Source: Candidatus Electrothrix rattekaaiensis (GTDB lineage: Bacteria; Desulfobacterota; Desulfobulbia; Desulfobulbales; Desulfobulbaceae). Taken from it: 64,000 nt of DNA. A model generated the notes under the pieces. The model was given only the letters and a program-made list of their open reading frames with translations, was not told the DNA's origin and did no database searches. The number at the start of each line of letters is the position of its first letter. Position 1 is the first letter of the stretch. The stretch lies in contig JAVQMD010000001.1 of the NCBI GenBank assembly GCA_032595675.1, positions 1,768,640 to 1,832,639 on the forward strand, read 5' to 3'. A program made the translations under genes and the position numbers. Of the stretch, positions 33,255 to 42,139 are shown piece by piece.

Positions 33255-34322
33255 TTACTGTTCACTCTGTAAATTTGCAATAAGCCTATCATAAACTCCT
33301 TCCATCTGATCAATAACTTTTTCCAATGAATATGAATAATTAGAATTTTCAGCATTTTGGCACATATTAGAATATTCAAGGCCGCTCATAGATAAGGCTC
33401 GTTGCATAACCAATGTAATCTCCTTTAGATCAAGAGATCTAATAAGCAAACCATTTACTAAATCTTCAACCTGCCCCCGTAATCCACCTATATTACTAAC
33501 AATACAAGGAACGCCGCAATATAATGCTTCACTTACAACCAGACCAAATGTTTCATACTTGCTCGGCAGAATAAGAAACTTGCTTTGATGTAAAATTGGT
33601 GCAATATCATTCTGTGAATAGTTATTATGAATAGTTATCTGGTGAGTCTTTGCACATTTTCTAATTAGATATTCTTCTTTTCCACTCCCGATAAAGCAAT
33701 ATCTTATTTTTTTACTTAGTATTGATATAGCCGTTACGAGTAAATTTATTCCTTTTCCTTCTAAAAATGACCCTACAAAGATAAAATCAAACTTTTTTCT
33801 TGCTAAATTTATCTTACTTTTTGTATTAAATATTTTCCTATCTATTCCCATCGGTATAATTAACGAAGCGTTATAGCCGAAGACATCAAAGAACTCATCA
33901 GCAAGATCTTTACCAACGCAATGTACAAAATTTATCTTTCTTAATGCGTATCTGTGAAGTAAGTTAGAGAACCTCCCCTTAAATCGTGAATGAAGGTCAC
34001 TTCCATGGAAAGTCACCATAACAGGTGTTTCTGGCCGAAATAGCTTATAAATAAAAACTATCCAAATAAGCGGATAAAAAAAATGTAGGTGAATCAAGTC
34101 AAAAGATTGAAAGAGTAAAGGGATAAAGCGTAAAGCTGCTTTTGTATATTTAATAATAGAGCCAAGAGGACTTGTAAATTTTCGATGCATAACAAATGAG
34201 GTAACAACATAGTTTCCTCTGCGATTCAGTTCGTTGATGTGATTTTTTACAAAAATTCCAGCATAAGGTTTTTCCTTCGACGGGTATGTATTGCTAATTA
34301 TTAACAGTCTTTTTTTTTGCAT
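33255..34322 (-). CDS. Glycosyltransferase family 4 protein
   Basis: This is a GT4 (GT-B fold) transferase of about 355 residues. Signatures are NTYPSKEKPYAGIFVKNHI at the N-terminus, FVGSFLEGKGIN, and the EX7E-type element ILPSKYETFGLVVSEALYCG. It adds a sugar to a lipid-linked precursor at the inner-membrane cytoplasmic face. I chose ATG 34322 (MQKKRLL); a longer frame begins at 34358. It overlaps the ligase-like gene by about 29 bp. Confidence 0.88.
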   Translation of the reverse strand: MQKKRLLIISNTYPSKEKPYAGIFVKNHINELNRRGNYVVTSFVMHRKFTSPLGSIIKYTKAALRFIPLLFQSFDLIHLHFFYPLIWIVFIYKLFRPETPVMVTFHGSDLHSRFKGRFSNLLHRYALRKINFVHCVGKDLADEFFDVFGYNASLIIPMGIDRKIFNTKSKINLARKKFDFIFVGSFLEGKGINLLVTAISILSKKIRYCFIGSGKEEYLIRKCAKTHQITIHNNYSQNDIAPILHQSKFLILPSKYETFGLVVSEALYCGVPCIVSNIGGLRGQVEDLVNGLLIRSLDLKEITLVMQRALSMSGLEYSNMCQNAENSNYSYSLEKVIDQMEGVYDRLIANLQSEQ

Positions 34323-35619
34323 TTTTATTTCTAAAATAAAACCCTGCATACCCTGCAATTAAAGTTGTCGGTGTCGGGCTGCACATAGCATGACCGGCGA
34401 GTAAGGAGTGTCCAGTATACATACAGACTGCTACAAAAATCGCCCCATAAATATTGTCACGAGTCCTTATATAAGACTTGAAAGACACGTATAATAAAAC
34501 AAAAAAGAATAAATGTATAATAACACTAAAAAAGACACCATATGCTCCTATAAAATCTATAAAATCTACTTCAACATTTTTTTCTTTTAGAGTAAATTGT
34601 TGGTTTTTGAGGTAGGCAGGAAGGTTAGACATATACGAGACCATGCCTTCACCTGTTACGTGAAGAAATAATGCACGTTTTTGAAAATAATATAATCCAG
34701 ATGTAATAAGCATTGATCGCGGCAACTCTCTGTTTATTAAAATCTTCTCAATTTTTTCTTTTTGATAGGATGATTGACTTTGCAGTATGAATCCATAACC
34801 ACTCAAAATTATCATTATTCCTGAAATAACAAAAGCAGGAAAAAAAGACTTCTTTTGCCTGTGAGACCAACCTCCTCGTGATGAAGTCTCTCCCCAGACA
34901 GCGAGAGTTATAATAAATAATGCGTTGATTACAATAACAATCGCTGATGCTTTAGTTCCTATTTGTAAACACGACCATATTGATAAAATAAGTAGCAGAC
35001 ATCGAGTAATTGAAAATTCCTCAATTACTCGATATGATGCGGCCAGTAAAGTTAAGCCAAAAGTTAAAGACAAATCGTTCTGTGCATAAAAAACTCCTGT
35101 ATCACCATATGCATAAGTTCCATATGTTAATCTTTCAATACCAATATTTCGAGATATCAACAGGGTAATTCCTAATAAATAGGCCGTACCCTCAATATAG
35201 GCAAGGAAATTCTGTACTGAAATAGAATATATTCGAATTAGTATTATTACAAGAAGAATCATCAATGGCCCATAAACTGCTCGTAAAATATAGAGGATAT
35301 CTCTACCTATATCATAGGTACAGCCAACAGCAAAACTGTAAATGATGCTTGGGAATGTAAGTAGTAACGTCCCTAAGCACCAGCGAAAAACATGCTGAGG
35401 AATACAATAGCGGTATTTTAAAATCATAGTTACAGCTAAGAACAATGCAAAACCACGAAGAAATATTCCTGGACTTACCGGGGAAGAAAAACCATAATAA
35501 TCCAACAGTCCATAGAGTATGTCGGCAAGAAAAAGTGTTGGAAACAGAAAGGCTAACCATAGTTGTTTTCGAGTTACACGGAACAGGCTTCTGTTAGATG
35601 TAGAAAAATCGTTATACAT
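34294..35619 (-). CDS. O-antigen ligase/polymerase-like membrane protein
   Basis: This polytopic protein of about 441 residues has roughly ten to twelve hydrophobic segments and a larger loop (about 270-350) between late helices, the layout of WaaL/Wzy-type proteins. The start is 35617-35619 (MYNDF), sharing its A with the TAA of the glycosidase gene (TAATG). Wzy polymerises, or WaaL ligates, undecaprenyl-linked polymers on the periplasmic face. Because a Wzx-like flippase is in the same locus, a Wzy polymerase is the more likely role, but sequence alone does not distinguish them. Confidence 0.78.
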   Translation of the reverse strand: MYNDFSTSNRSLFRVTRKQLWLAFLFPTLFLADILYGLLDYYGFSSPVSPGIFLRGFALFLAVTMILKYRYCIPQHVFRWCLGTLLLTFPSIIYSFAVGCTYDIGRDILYILRAVYGPLMILLVIILIRIYSISVQNFLAYIEGTAYLLGITLLISRNIGIERLTYGTYAYGDTGVFYAQNDLSLTFGLTLLAASYRVIEEFSITRCLLLILSIWSCLQIGTKASAIVIVINALFIITLAVWGETSSRGGWSHRQKKSFFPAFVISGIMIILSGYGFILQSQSSYQKEKIEKILINRELPRSMLITSGLYYFQKRALFLHVTGEGMVSYMSNLPAYLKNQQFTLKEKNVEVDFIDFIGAYGVFFSVIIHLFFFVLLYVSFKSYIRTRDNIYGAIFVAVCMYTGHSLLAGHAMCSPTPTTLIAGYAGFYFRNKNAKKKTVNN

Positions 35620-36914
35620 TATTTTTTCTTGTTCTGTTTTAAAATAGCCCACATGCCAGCCTGCACTGTCGTCTCCCGCGATGAACTCTGGCCTTTATTG
35701 CCTCCCAACGGGGAGTAACTTAGATCATATTTTATATCCATCGTTATTGGTTTTTTTCCGGCAACAATAATACTCTCGCCTTCTTTGCCGAGAATAAGAA
35801 CAGCGTGAGAAGAGAGCACGTTAATTTGATATCCTCTGTGAATGGCCTTCCAGATTGCGATGAATTCCAAATACCATCCTTTCGGTCGGCCGTGAATATC
35901 AAATGCACCTAACTGAGTGCTTGAAAAAATATTACTATCCATTAGTTTGAACAAATAGACCCTGTCTACCTTATTCCGGTGACAGGAAATTAATAATTGA
36001 AGGAAAAATTTCCCCCAAGCTCCAGGGCTGGTGAATATCTTTTTTGCCTTCCGTGCCTGCGATGATACATTCCACTCGGAAATTATTAATTGGCGTTGAC
36101 TTTCCCTTATCCAGGTCGGAAATTTTTCTAACGGATCTGAGTAGTTGCTTAACTTGTCTCGATCATAAAGATGAAAAGAAATAAACAATTTTTTATCGTT
36201 AGCAGTTGAAAAACTATTTCGCATAATCTCTCGATAAGCTCGGCTTCTGCTGTCAAGGTACTCAACGGGAAAAATAGCATGGTGAGTCACTCCATATCCA
36301 CCAATATGGAGAATGCCGTTCATCTTCAGAACCTCAGCTGCAGCTTTAGAAATTTGTTCGAATTGCCTTGGTGTCCCCCAGAAATACATAGGGGCATCTG
36401 GCTCATTACCTATTTCAAACCACCATTGAACCACTTGCTCACGCCCATAATTATGAAAAAGGAAATCCAAGAGCGACTGAATTTTTTTTTTGTATTGTTG
36501 CAAGTCGTTAGGTGGAAATCGATTTGAATATAGAAGTGTCTTAGCTATCCTTTTTTTCACTTTAGCTGGTAATAATATGGTGTTCTCTTCTCTCTTCTTT
36601 TTCCCCGGAATGAGTTCAGCAGGAACATTGGAAATGGAGAGCATCGGTATCATCCCATTCTCTACTATTAAATCTAATGCTGTTTTTAAACGCTTCTGAT
36701 AAGTGATACTACCATAAAAAATTTCAAATATGCGAACATGATGGACTCCGATTTGATTAATTTTTTTTAACGCCAATTTTTTTTGAGGTACTCTGTCAGG
36801 ATAGCTAAGATTAAATCCTATTTCCACCTTATGCCATTCAGGTAAAGAGAGTGAAGGAAAGGCCATACAGCATATTAATCCACAAAGAAGAAAAAAAAAT
36901 ATTTGTCGTGCCAT
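35619..36914 (-). CDS. Secreted clan-A glycoside hydrolase (GH39-like)
   Basis: This 431-residue protein has a signal peptide (MARQIFFFLLCGLICCMAF onward). It has the features of a TIM-barrel clan GH-A enzyme: the acid/base glutamate in FEIGNEPDAPMYFWG (about residue 170) and the nucleophile glutamate in QLIISEWNVSS (about 280). GH39-type beta-xylosidases/iduronidases carry this pair. In the middle of a polysaccharide locus it probably trims or degrades the polymer or its repeat units in the periplasm; the sugar is unknown. Stop codon overlaps the next start. Confidence 0.75.
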   Translation of the reverse strand: MARQIFFFLLCGLICCMAFPSLSLPEWHKVEIGFNLSYPDRVPQKKLALKKINQIGVHHVRIFEIFYGSITYQKRLKTALDLIVENGMIPMLSISNVPAELIPGKKKREENTILLPAKVKKRIAKTLLYSNRFPPNDLQQYKKKIQSLLDFLFHNYGREQVVQWWFEIGNEPDAPMYFWGTPRQFEQISKAAAEVLKMNGILHIGGYGVTHHAIFPVEYLDSRSRAYREIMRNSFSTANDKKLFISFHLYDRDKLSNYSDPLEKFPTWIRESQRQLIISEWNVSSQARKAKKIFTSPGAWGKFFLQLLISCHRNKVDRVYLFKLMDSNIFSSTQLGAFDIHGRPKGWYLEFIAIWKAIHRGYQINVLSSHAVLILGKEGESIIVAGKKPITMDIKYDLSYSPLGGNKGQSSSRETTVQAGMWAILKQNKKK

Positions 36915-37243
36915 TCTGATAACCTAGTAACTTGTAACTTCTCATAGTCCACAGGCGACACTTTGAATAACCTCAGCCATTGCGGGAAGCTGGTTCATCG
37001 CACATTAGTGGGAAAGCCCATATTCCGCAACTACCCAACGCCTGAAATCTTCATGGTTATAACGAATTCTGTTGATTTTAATCAGTAACTCCCCATTCGC
37101 TCATTTCAAAACGTAGTTCGGAGAATTTCACCAAACCTGACTAAAAAATCCTGATTTCGATGTCGGAGAGGGTGAAATTCGTTTATGTGGCAACAAATTT
37201 CTCGCCCTTCAATATGTGGAGCGAAAAACCATCTGGAATTTAT

Positions 37244-38930
37244 TTGGGTGCGGCTCTTTTCCTACGAGTCGCTCAACGGTCATATCGTTGCCGGAACTGC
37301 ATTATCGTTTGGCATCCAGATGTAATTTCTGCACCTCTCCTTCCAAAAATGAAAGCTTAGGTATTGTTTCATGTCTCCGCTGGCTTTCAGTGCTCTTAAC
37401 TTCAGCACTGCATCTGCTGATTTGAGCCGCCAACGGGCACCAGTGAGATCCATGCGATCTTTAACCAGATGCCGACAAGCTCCCTCTATCACACCGGTAG
37501 CGATGGGCAATCCCTTTGACAAGGCTTCTTCATATCTCAGTCGTTTTTGATTTTTCTCAATATAATTCGCAGCGGTATCCGAAGGAATACGTTCTTTTTA
37601 TCCAAACCTCTGCGTGTAGCGGCACGTCGTAAACCGCTGGCCACGCTTTGCCCGTTTCCTTTCAGGATCTCAAGCGTACGTCCCCCAACCCACTCTTCTC
37701 GCCTTTCAGCTTCCTCTTGCCGGGGTAAAGCGCATGAGCAGATTTCCATAGGTATTCGATAACATGAATAAAATCCTGAATAACGGTTACCTCCACATTA
37801 TGCTTCTCCGCCTGCGCCTCAACTTGCCTGATCAGATCGGTCTGCCCATCGATAAGAACAACCCATTCCATTTTTGTTCAGGATCTCGTCGAAGTGCCTC
37901 CTGGAATCCTTGGTCAAGGGCGTTTCCCATATCTTCAGTAATCTCCGCCCAGACCCGCTTGTTTTTAACCTCGGGACGTGGTGGTGCGGTTTCTCCATCA
38001 ATATTGAGAAGTTGTTCAGGAGTGCGCTGATAAGGGGATGTTTCATACACTGAGACAACGGTCGCCATCCGTTTACGCCCCTTTTCTCTCCGGGCTGAAG
38101 TCGGGCTTTTTCTTATCCTGCTCCTTTTCCGCTTGTTTTTGGCAGCAGGCCGCAGATCCTGATTATGCATTGATACGCCCTTACCGTCCGCCGTGATGAC
38201 TAAAATACTACCCTTTTCGGACGATAAGTTAAGGGGTTGTTCGTAAAATTCCTTGAAATCACGAACGATATCTGCGGATACTTCCTGAAGTTGACGTTTA
38301 GGCAGTATTCCACCTCCCTGCCGTTCCAGCAGCTCCAATGTTTCGTCAAAAGAAGCGACTGCTGTCAGATGTGCTATTTCACTCCGCAGACCGTGTGAAT
38401 ACTTGTTGGGCGGCAAATTCAACTCGGCATCCAGAGGAAAAACGCTGCCGACAAACGGTCCGCAATAACCAATTCGTGAGAGCTTAACCTCTCCAAAACG
38501 TGATTCAATTTTTCGAGTACAACCTGTTCTGCGATGATTGCGACGAATGCCGTCTTCTCCGAGAACAAATTCTTTTTTCTTCTTCCGCAGAACGCTGAGA
38601 CAGATACCCCTGTGCCAGCAGTCGTAAAATTTCCTGCCCTTTTCTTGAATAACTGCTTCCACATCTCCGAAGGAGGATGAGGAGAATTCCATGCCGGATA
38701 TGTGGGATGCCAGTTTATCAAGTGCTTCAAAAGATCGAAGATAATGCTCTTTATTGCTTTCTGCGAGGTGACAGGGGCTGTACATATGGACTCTCCAAGG
38801 TGCTGAGTAAAAATACTGTAATTCTTTTACCGCATCAGCATGCACAATTCAAGCAAATTATCGACAGTCAACCCATAAGAATGAAAAATTTATCAATATG
38901 TTGCTTTTATTTCAAAAGAGCCGCACCCAA
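37244..38930 (-). mobile_element. ISKra4-family insertion sequence, decayed
   Basis: About 1.69 kb bounded by the inverted repeats TTGGGTGCGGCTCTTTT (37244-37260) and its reverse complement (38914-38930). The bases TTTAT lie immediately outside both ends (left ...AATTTAT, right TTTATTTT), a possible target duplication. The single transposase reading frame is interrupted several times, so the copy is no longer functional by itself. It sits between the glycosidase and flippase genes. Confidence 0.8.
37280..38845 (-). pseudogene. ISKra4-family transposase, frameshifted
   Basis: The transposase is readable only as pieces in different frames: 38845-37832 (337 residues, N-terminal and central part, with VITADGKGVSM), then 37871-37662 (WVVLIDGQTDLIRQVEA), then about 37749-37537, then 37522-37280 (GVIEGACRHLVKDRMDLTGARW, a conserved C-terminal ISKra4/IS1202-like block). 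Together they cover one full transposase of about 500 residues, so at least three frameshifts have occurred. Catalytic motifs are recognisable but the protein cannot be made intact. Confidence 0.8.
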
Positions 38931-39110
38931 TTTATTTTGCGTAAAAAAAACAAATCACGCAAGTACAGGTAATTAAAAATTCATCAAACTACAAAAAAAA
39001 TAAGCGAATGGGGAGTTAGATGGGTAAATTTATTTTTCGGAGATTCCTTAGAGCTTCGGCTAATTCAAGTCAAAAAGTTGAGATAGCTATCTGTAACGCG
39101 AACCTTCATT

Positions 39111-40487
39111 TCATTGAAGCTTCTTGCCTCCAATACGTTGCCTGCCCATAAGGACTAACGTTGCTAAATAAGTCCCGTCCATATGTGTCCATACTCCGCA
39201 CCGATAACGAGCAAATACAAGCATAGTGAGCTGATGTACAAACATAGCAACTGTATAACCAATTGCTACACCTATACTCCCATATTGCGGTACTAACAGC
39301 AGAGCACCGCAGAGAGCAATGATTGAGCTCGCTGCCGATATGAGCATTATTGCATGGTTGTGTCCCGTCATAATTAATACGTATCCACATGAACCAACAA
39401 AAACACAGATTGCTTGACCTAAGCTCATAATCATCAACACTGTTTCTCCGGCTCGATAATACTCACCATAAACAGTTTCCAAAATCCAACCGCCAAATAA
39501 AATGTAGGAAGAAAGCAACGCTAACGATGGCACAGCAGCAATTGTTGCTGTGCTTCTCAACACCTGTTCAAGTCGTTCTTTCTGCTTATCTGCATGAAAA
39601 TGAACAATTAATGGTGGGATAATCATGTTGACAGCCATTAACGCCATGCTTGTTGAGCGTACCAAACGAACAGCTGCCCCGTAAGCTGCCACTTCCGCAT
39701 CAGAACGAAAAGCACTTATGACCCAGAGAGCAGACTGACCCATAATGAACATCATCACCGTATTAATAAGCAACGGCCATGAGTGACCTGCAAATTTTAA
39801 GTACCCTATAGTTTTAATTTTCTTTGTCGGCGCATTGAGTTTATATTTTTCTTTGATTAACGTCAAAAAAGCAACCATTATATTTACTCCGCCTGCAATT
39901 AATACCCAAGGCAGTATCTGCTGGAATGTAGCGTGTTTTTTTGCGATCAAATAGCAAGCGATAAGAAAAGTCGTGATAGCGGAAGGCAACAAGCCATTTA
40001 CCAACACAGCCATACGTATATCCTTAACCGCCTGAAATATTGCGGTGAAAACATACTGAAATGTAAGCAGAACAAGCCAGACGGATACGAATCCCATAGA
40101 ATTACTTAACCTATAAGATTTTAAGAGATATTGAGCAATCCAAGGCCCCACCCAAAAATAAACTAATATGGCCACCAAAAACGCGCTTGTCAAAGTCAGA
40201 ATTAAGCCTTTACGGATAATAGTACATGCCATATGAGGTTGATTGTTTCCAAACGCCTCAGCAACAAAGCGTTGTAACGTATTATCAATGCCCATTCTGG
40301 AAAAAATTGAAAAAAAGGTGGCCAGATTAAAAGCCAAGAAGTAGGCCCCCATATCCTCGGGAGAAAGCAAACGCGCCAGCAGCGATGAGAGTGCCAGTCC
40401 CACTATGAGTGCCGCGACTTTCCCGGCAAAAGCCCATAGGCCCCCTTTAATAAGATATTGTTTCACTGAAGCCCTGTTCATCTGCAC
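39111..40487 (-). CDS. Wzx-like polysaccharide flippase
   Basis: This 458-residue protein has about 12-14 hydrophobic segments and the MATE/MOP-type start YLIKGGLWAFAGKVAALIVG with LARLLSPEDMGAYFLA, the typical Wzx/RfbX pattern. It moves undecaprenyl-linked repeat units across the inner membrane. Near-complete length suggests it is functional. It is followed, after a 92-bp gap and the outer inverted repeat, by the IS. It belongs with the sugar transferase and ligase/polymerase genes of the locus. Confidence 0.88.
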   Translation of the reverse strand: MQMNRASVKQYLIKGGLWAFAGKVAALIVGLALSSLLARLLSPEDMGAYFLAFNLATFFSIFSRMGIDNTLQRFVAEAFGNNQPHMACTIIRKGLILTLTSAFLVAILVYFWVGPWIAQYLLKSYRLSNSMGFVSVWLVLLTFQYVFTAIFQAVKDIRMAVLVNGLLPSAITTFLIACYLIAKKHATFQQILPWVLIAGGVNIMVAFLTLIKEKYKLNAPTKKIKTIGYLKFAGHSWPLLINTVMMFIMGQSALWVISAFRSDAEVAAYGAAVRLVRSTSMALMAVNMIIPPLIVHFHADKQKERLEQVLRSTATIAAVPSLALLSSYILFGGWILETVYGEYYRAGETVLMIMSLGQAICVFVGSCGYVLIMTGHNHAIMLISAASSIIALCGALLLVPQYGSIGVAIGYTVAMFVHQLTMLVFARYRCGVWTHMDGTYLATLVLMGRQRIGGKKLQ

Positions 40488-40625
40488 GGGCAGCAGGACT
40501 CGGCGTCAGAACACGCACAGCCTGTGGACAATTTTCTATCTTCCTTATATTTCGAAAGAAGCATACATCCCGACAGATTCCTGCCATCACTCATATTGGA
40601 CCACCTAGCCTTGCATGAAACACAC

Positions 40626-42071
40626 TCATTGCCCATGAAAGCTAATAACTTCCCTGAATGTCTTGAGGAGAATTTTACTATCCAACATCAAAGACCACTG
40701 ATCAATATATTCCAAATCCAAACGCATCCAACGCTCAAAATTAATATTGTTACGCCCGTTAACCTGCCAAGTACAAGTCAATCCCGGCTTCATTGATAAC
40801 CGTCGACGCTGCCATGTCTCATACTTTTTGACCTCTTCAGGCAAAGGGGGACGTGGCCCCACTAAACTCATATGCCCCATAAGAACATTAAGCAACTGAG
40901 GGAGCTCGTCTAAACTGGTTTTACGAAGAAATTTCCCAAAAGAAGTAATTCGAGGATCATGAGTGATTTTAAAAACTGGGCCGTCAGCCTCATTATCTTC
41001 CTGCAAATTCTCTTTCAATTTCTCCGCATCTTTTACCATAGTACGGAACTTAATCAAAGGGAAAGTACGTCCGTACAGACCACAACGCTGTTGAATAAAA
41101 AAAGCCGGGCCATTGGAAGTAATTTTAATCAGCAAAATAATAACAAGGAATATCGGAAAAAGAATTATCAGACCTGTTCCTGCAAAGGAATAATCTATAA
41201 TATCTTTAATAATCAAGGCATTTTTTCGCTGGGGAGTTGTTGACAAAGACAGGGTCGGGTGACCGAAAAAATCCTGTATAGAGATAGACGCTATCTCAGG
41301 TTGGTACATAATTTTTTCTAACTGAAAATCTGGGACAATATAAATATTCACCCCTAGATATTCCGCAAATCTAATAAAATTATCAATATACTCTATTTTT
41401 TCTATATCAGCAGCAAAAATAATTTCATCGACAATTTCCTCTGTCAGAATGACCGGCAAAATACCTACAGAACCGAGTATTTCAACTTTTCTTAAGATAT
41501 CATCACCTTTATTTCGCTTATTGCCACTGTCCGTGGTTAAACAGCCAAGAATGCGGTAGCCTGATTCCTTATGATTTTGGATTGCATCAATAATCTTTTT
41601 TGCCCTCAGCCCAGCTCCGACAATAAGGAGATTGCGTGTATTATAGCTCTGAGAACGGTAATATCTGAGAATATAATAAATAATTCCTTTACTCAGAAAG
41701 AGAAAAAAAGTCAGAAAGATGATGAAGAGTACAATCAGCATCCTGCTGACATTATGTTCGTGCAGCAAGTAGAGTAGAATAATTGTACCGAACAAAATGC
41801 CGATAACGGCCCTGATGACTCTCGAATATATTTTCAGTAGTGTTTGAGTACGATATGGTCTGTAACATCCTGTTGCAGAAAAAGAAAAGAAAGCCACGAC
41901 AACAGCAATCAGGAGGACGAGATAGTAATTCGGCTCCGTTGAAAGGCCTTGTCCCACAAAAGGAATAAAGCTCCTTTTCGCATGATACGCTGCAACGAAA
42001 GCAAAGATCACCCAAAAAATGTCCACAATCATGTGGATACGCGTCAGCAATGTACTATGTTCTCGCAACAT
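40626..42071 (-). CDS. Polyprenyl-phosphate sugar-1-phosphate transferase (initiating EPS transferase)
   Basis: This 481-residue protein has N-terminal membrane helices (about 15-125), a Rossmann-like CoA_binding_3 region (NTRNLLIVGAGLRAKKII), a further membrane anchor (about 280-305) and the catalytic bacterial sugar-transferase domain (KFRTMVKDAE, RKTSLDELPQLLNVL, LVGPRPPLPEEV, PGLTCTWQVNGR). These enzymes (WbaP/WcaJ/CpsE type) start polymer synthesis by loading a sugar-1-phosphate on undecaprenyl phosphate. As the initiating step it defines the locus as an undecaprenyl-dependent pathway. Confidence 0.9.
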   Translation of the reverse strand: MLREHSTLLTRIHMIVDIFWVIFAFVAAYHAKRSFIPFVGQGLSTEPNYYLVLLIAVVVAFFSFSATGCYRPYRTQTLLKIYSRVIRAVIGILFGTIILLYLLHEHNVSRMLIVLFIIFLTFFLFLSKGIIYYILRYYRSQSYNTRNLLIVGAGLRAKKIIDAIQNHKESGYRILGCLTTDSGNKRNKGDDILRKVEILGSVGILPVILTEEIVDEIIFAADIEKIEYIDNFIRFAEYLGVNIYIVPDFQLEKIMYQPEIASISIQDFFGHPTLSLSTTPQRKNALIIKDIIDYSFAGTGLIILFPIFLVIILLIKITSNGPAFFIQQRCGLYGRTFPLIKFRTMVKDAEKLKENLQEDNEADGPVFKITHDPRITSFGKFLRKTSLDELPQLLNVLMGHMSLVGPRPPLPEEVKKYETWQRRRLSMKPGLTCTWQVNGRNNINFERWMRLDLEYIDQWSLMLDSKILLKTFREVISFHGQ

Positions 42072-42139
42072 AAAATTATCAGCACTCTCCTCAAATCAAT
42101 ATCATGAATTGAACTTCAGAAGTGAGCAATGAGACCGAT

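Larger units (their letters stand above)
37086..39018. repeat. Outer 16-bp inverted-repeat pair around the IS
   Basis: TAACTCCCCATTCGCT at 37086-37101 is matched by its exact reverse complement at 39003-39018. The pair encloses the ISKra4-like element but is not its end; removing the IS leaves an element of about 240 bp with 16-bp termini, MITE-like in size. Confidence 0.6.
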
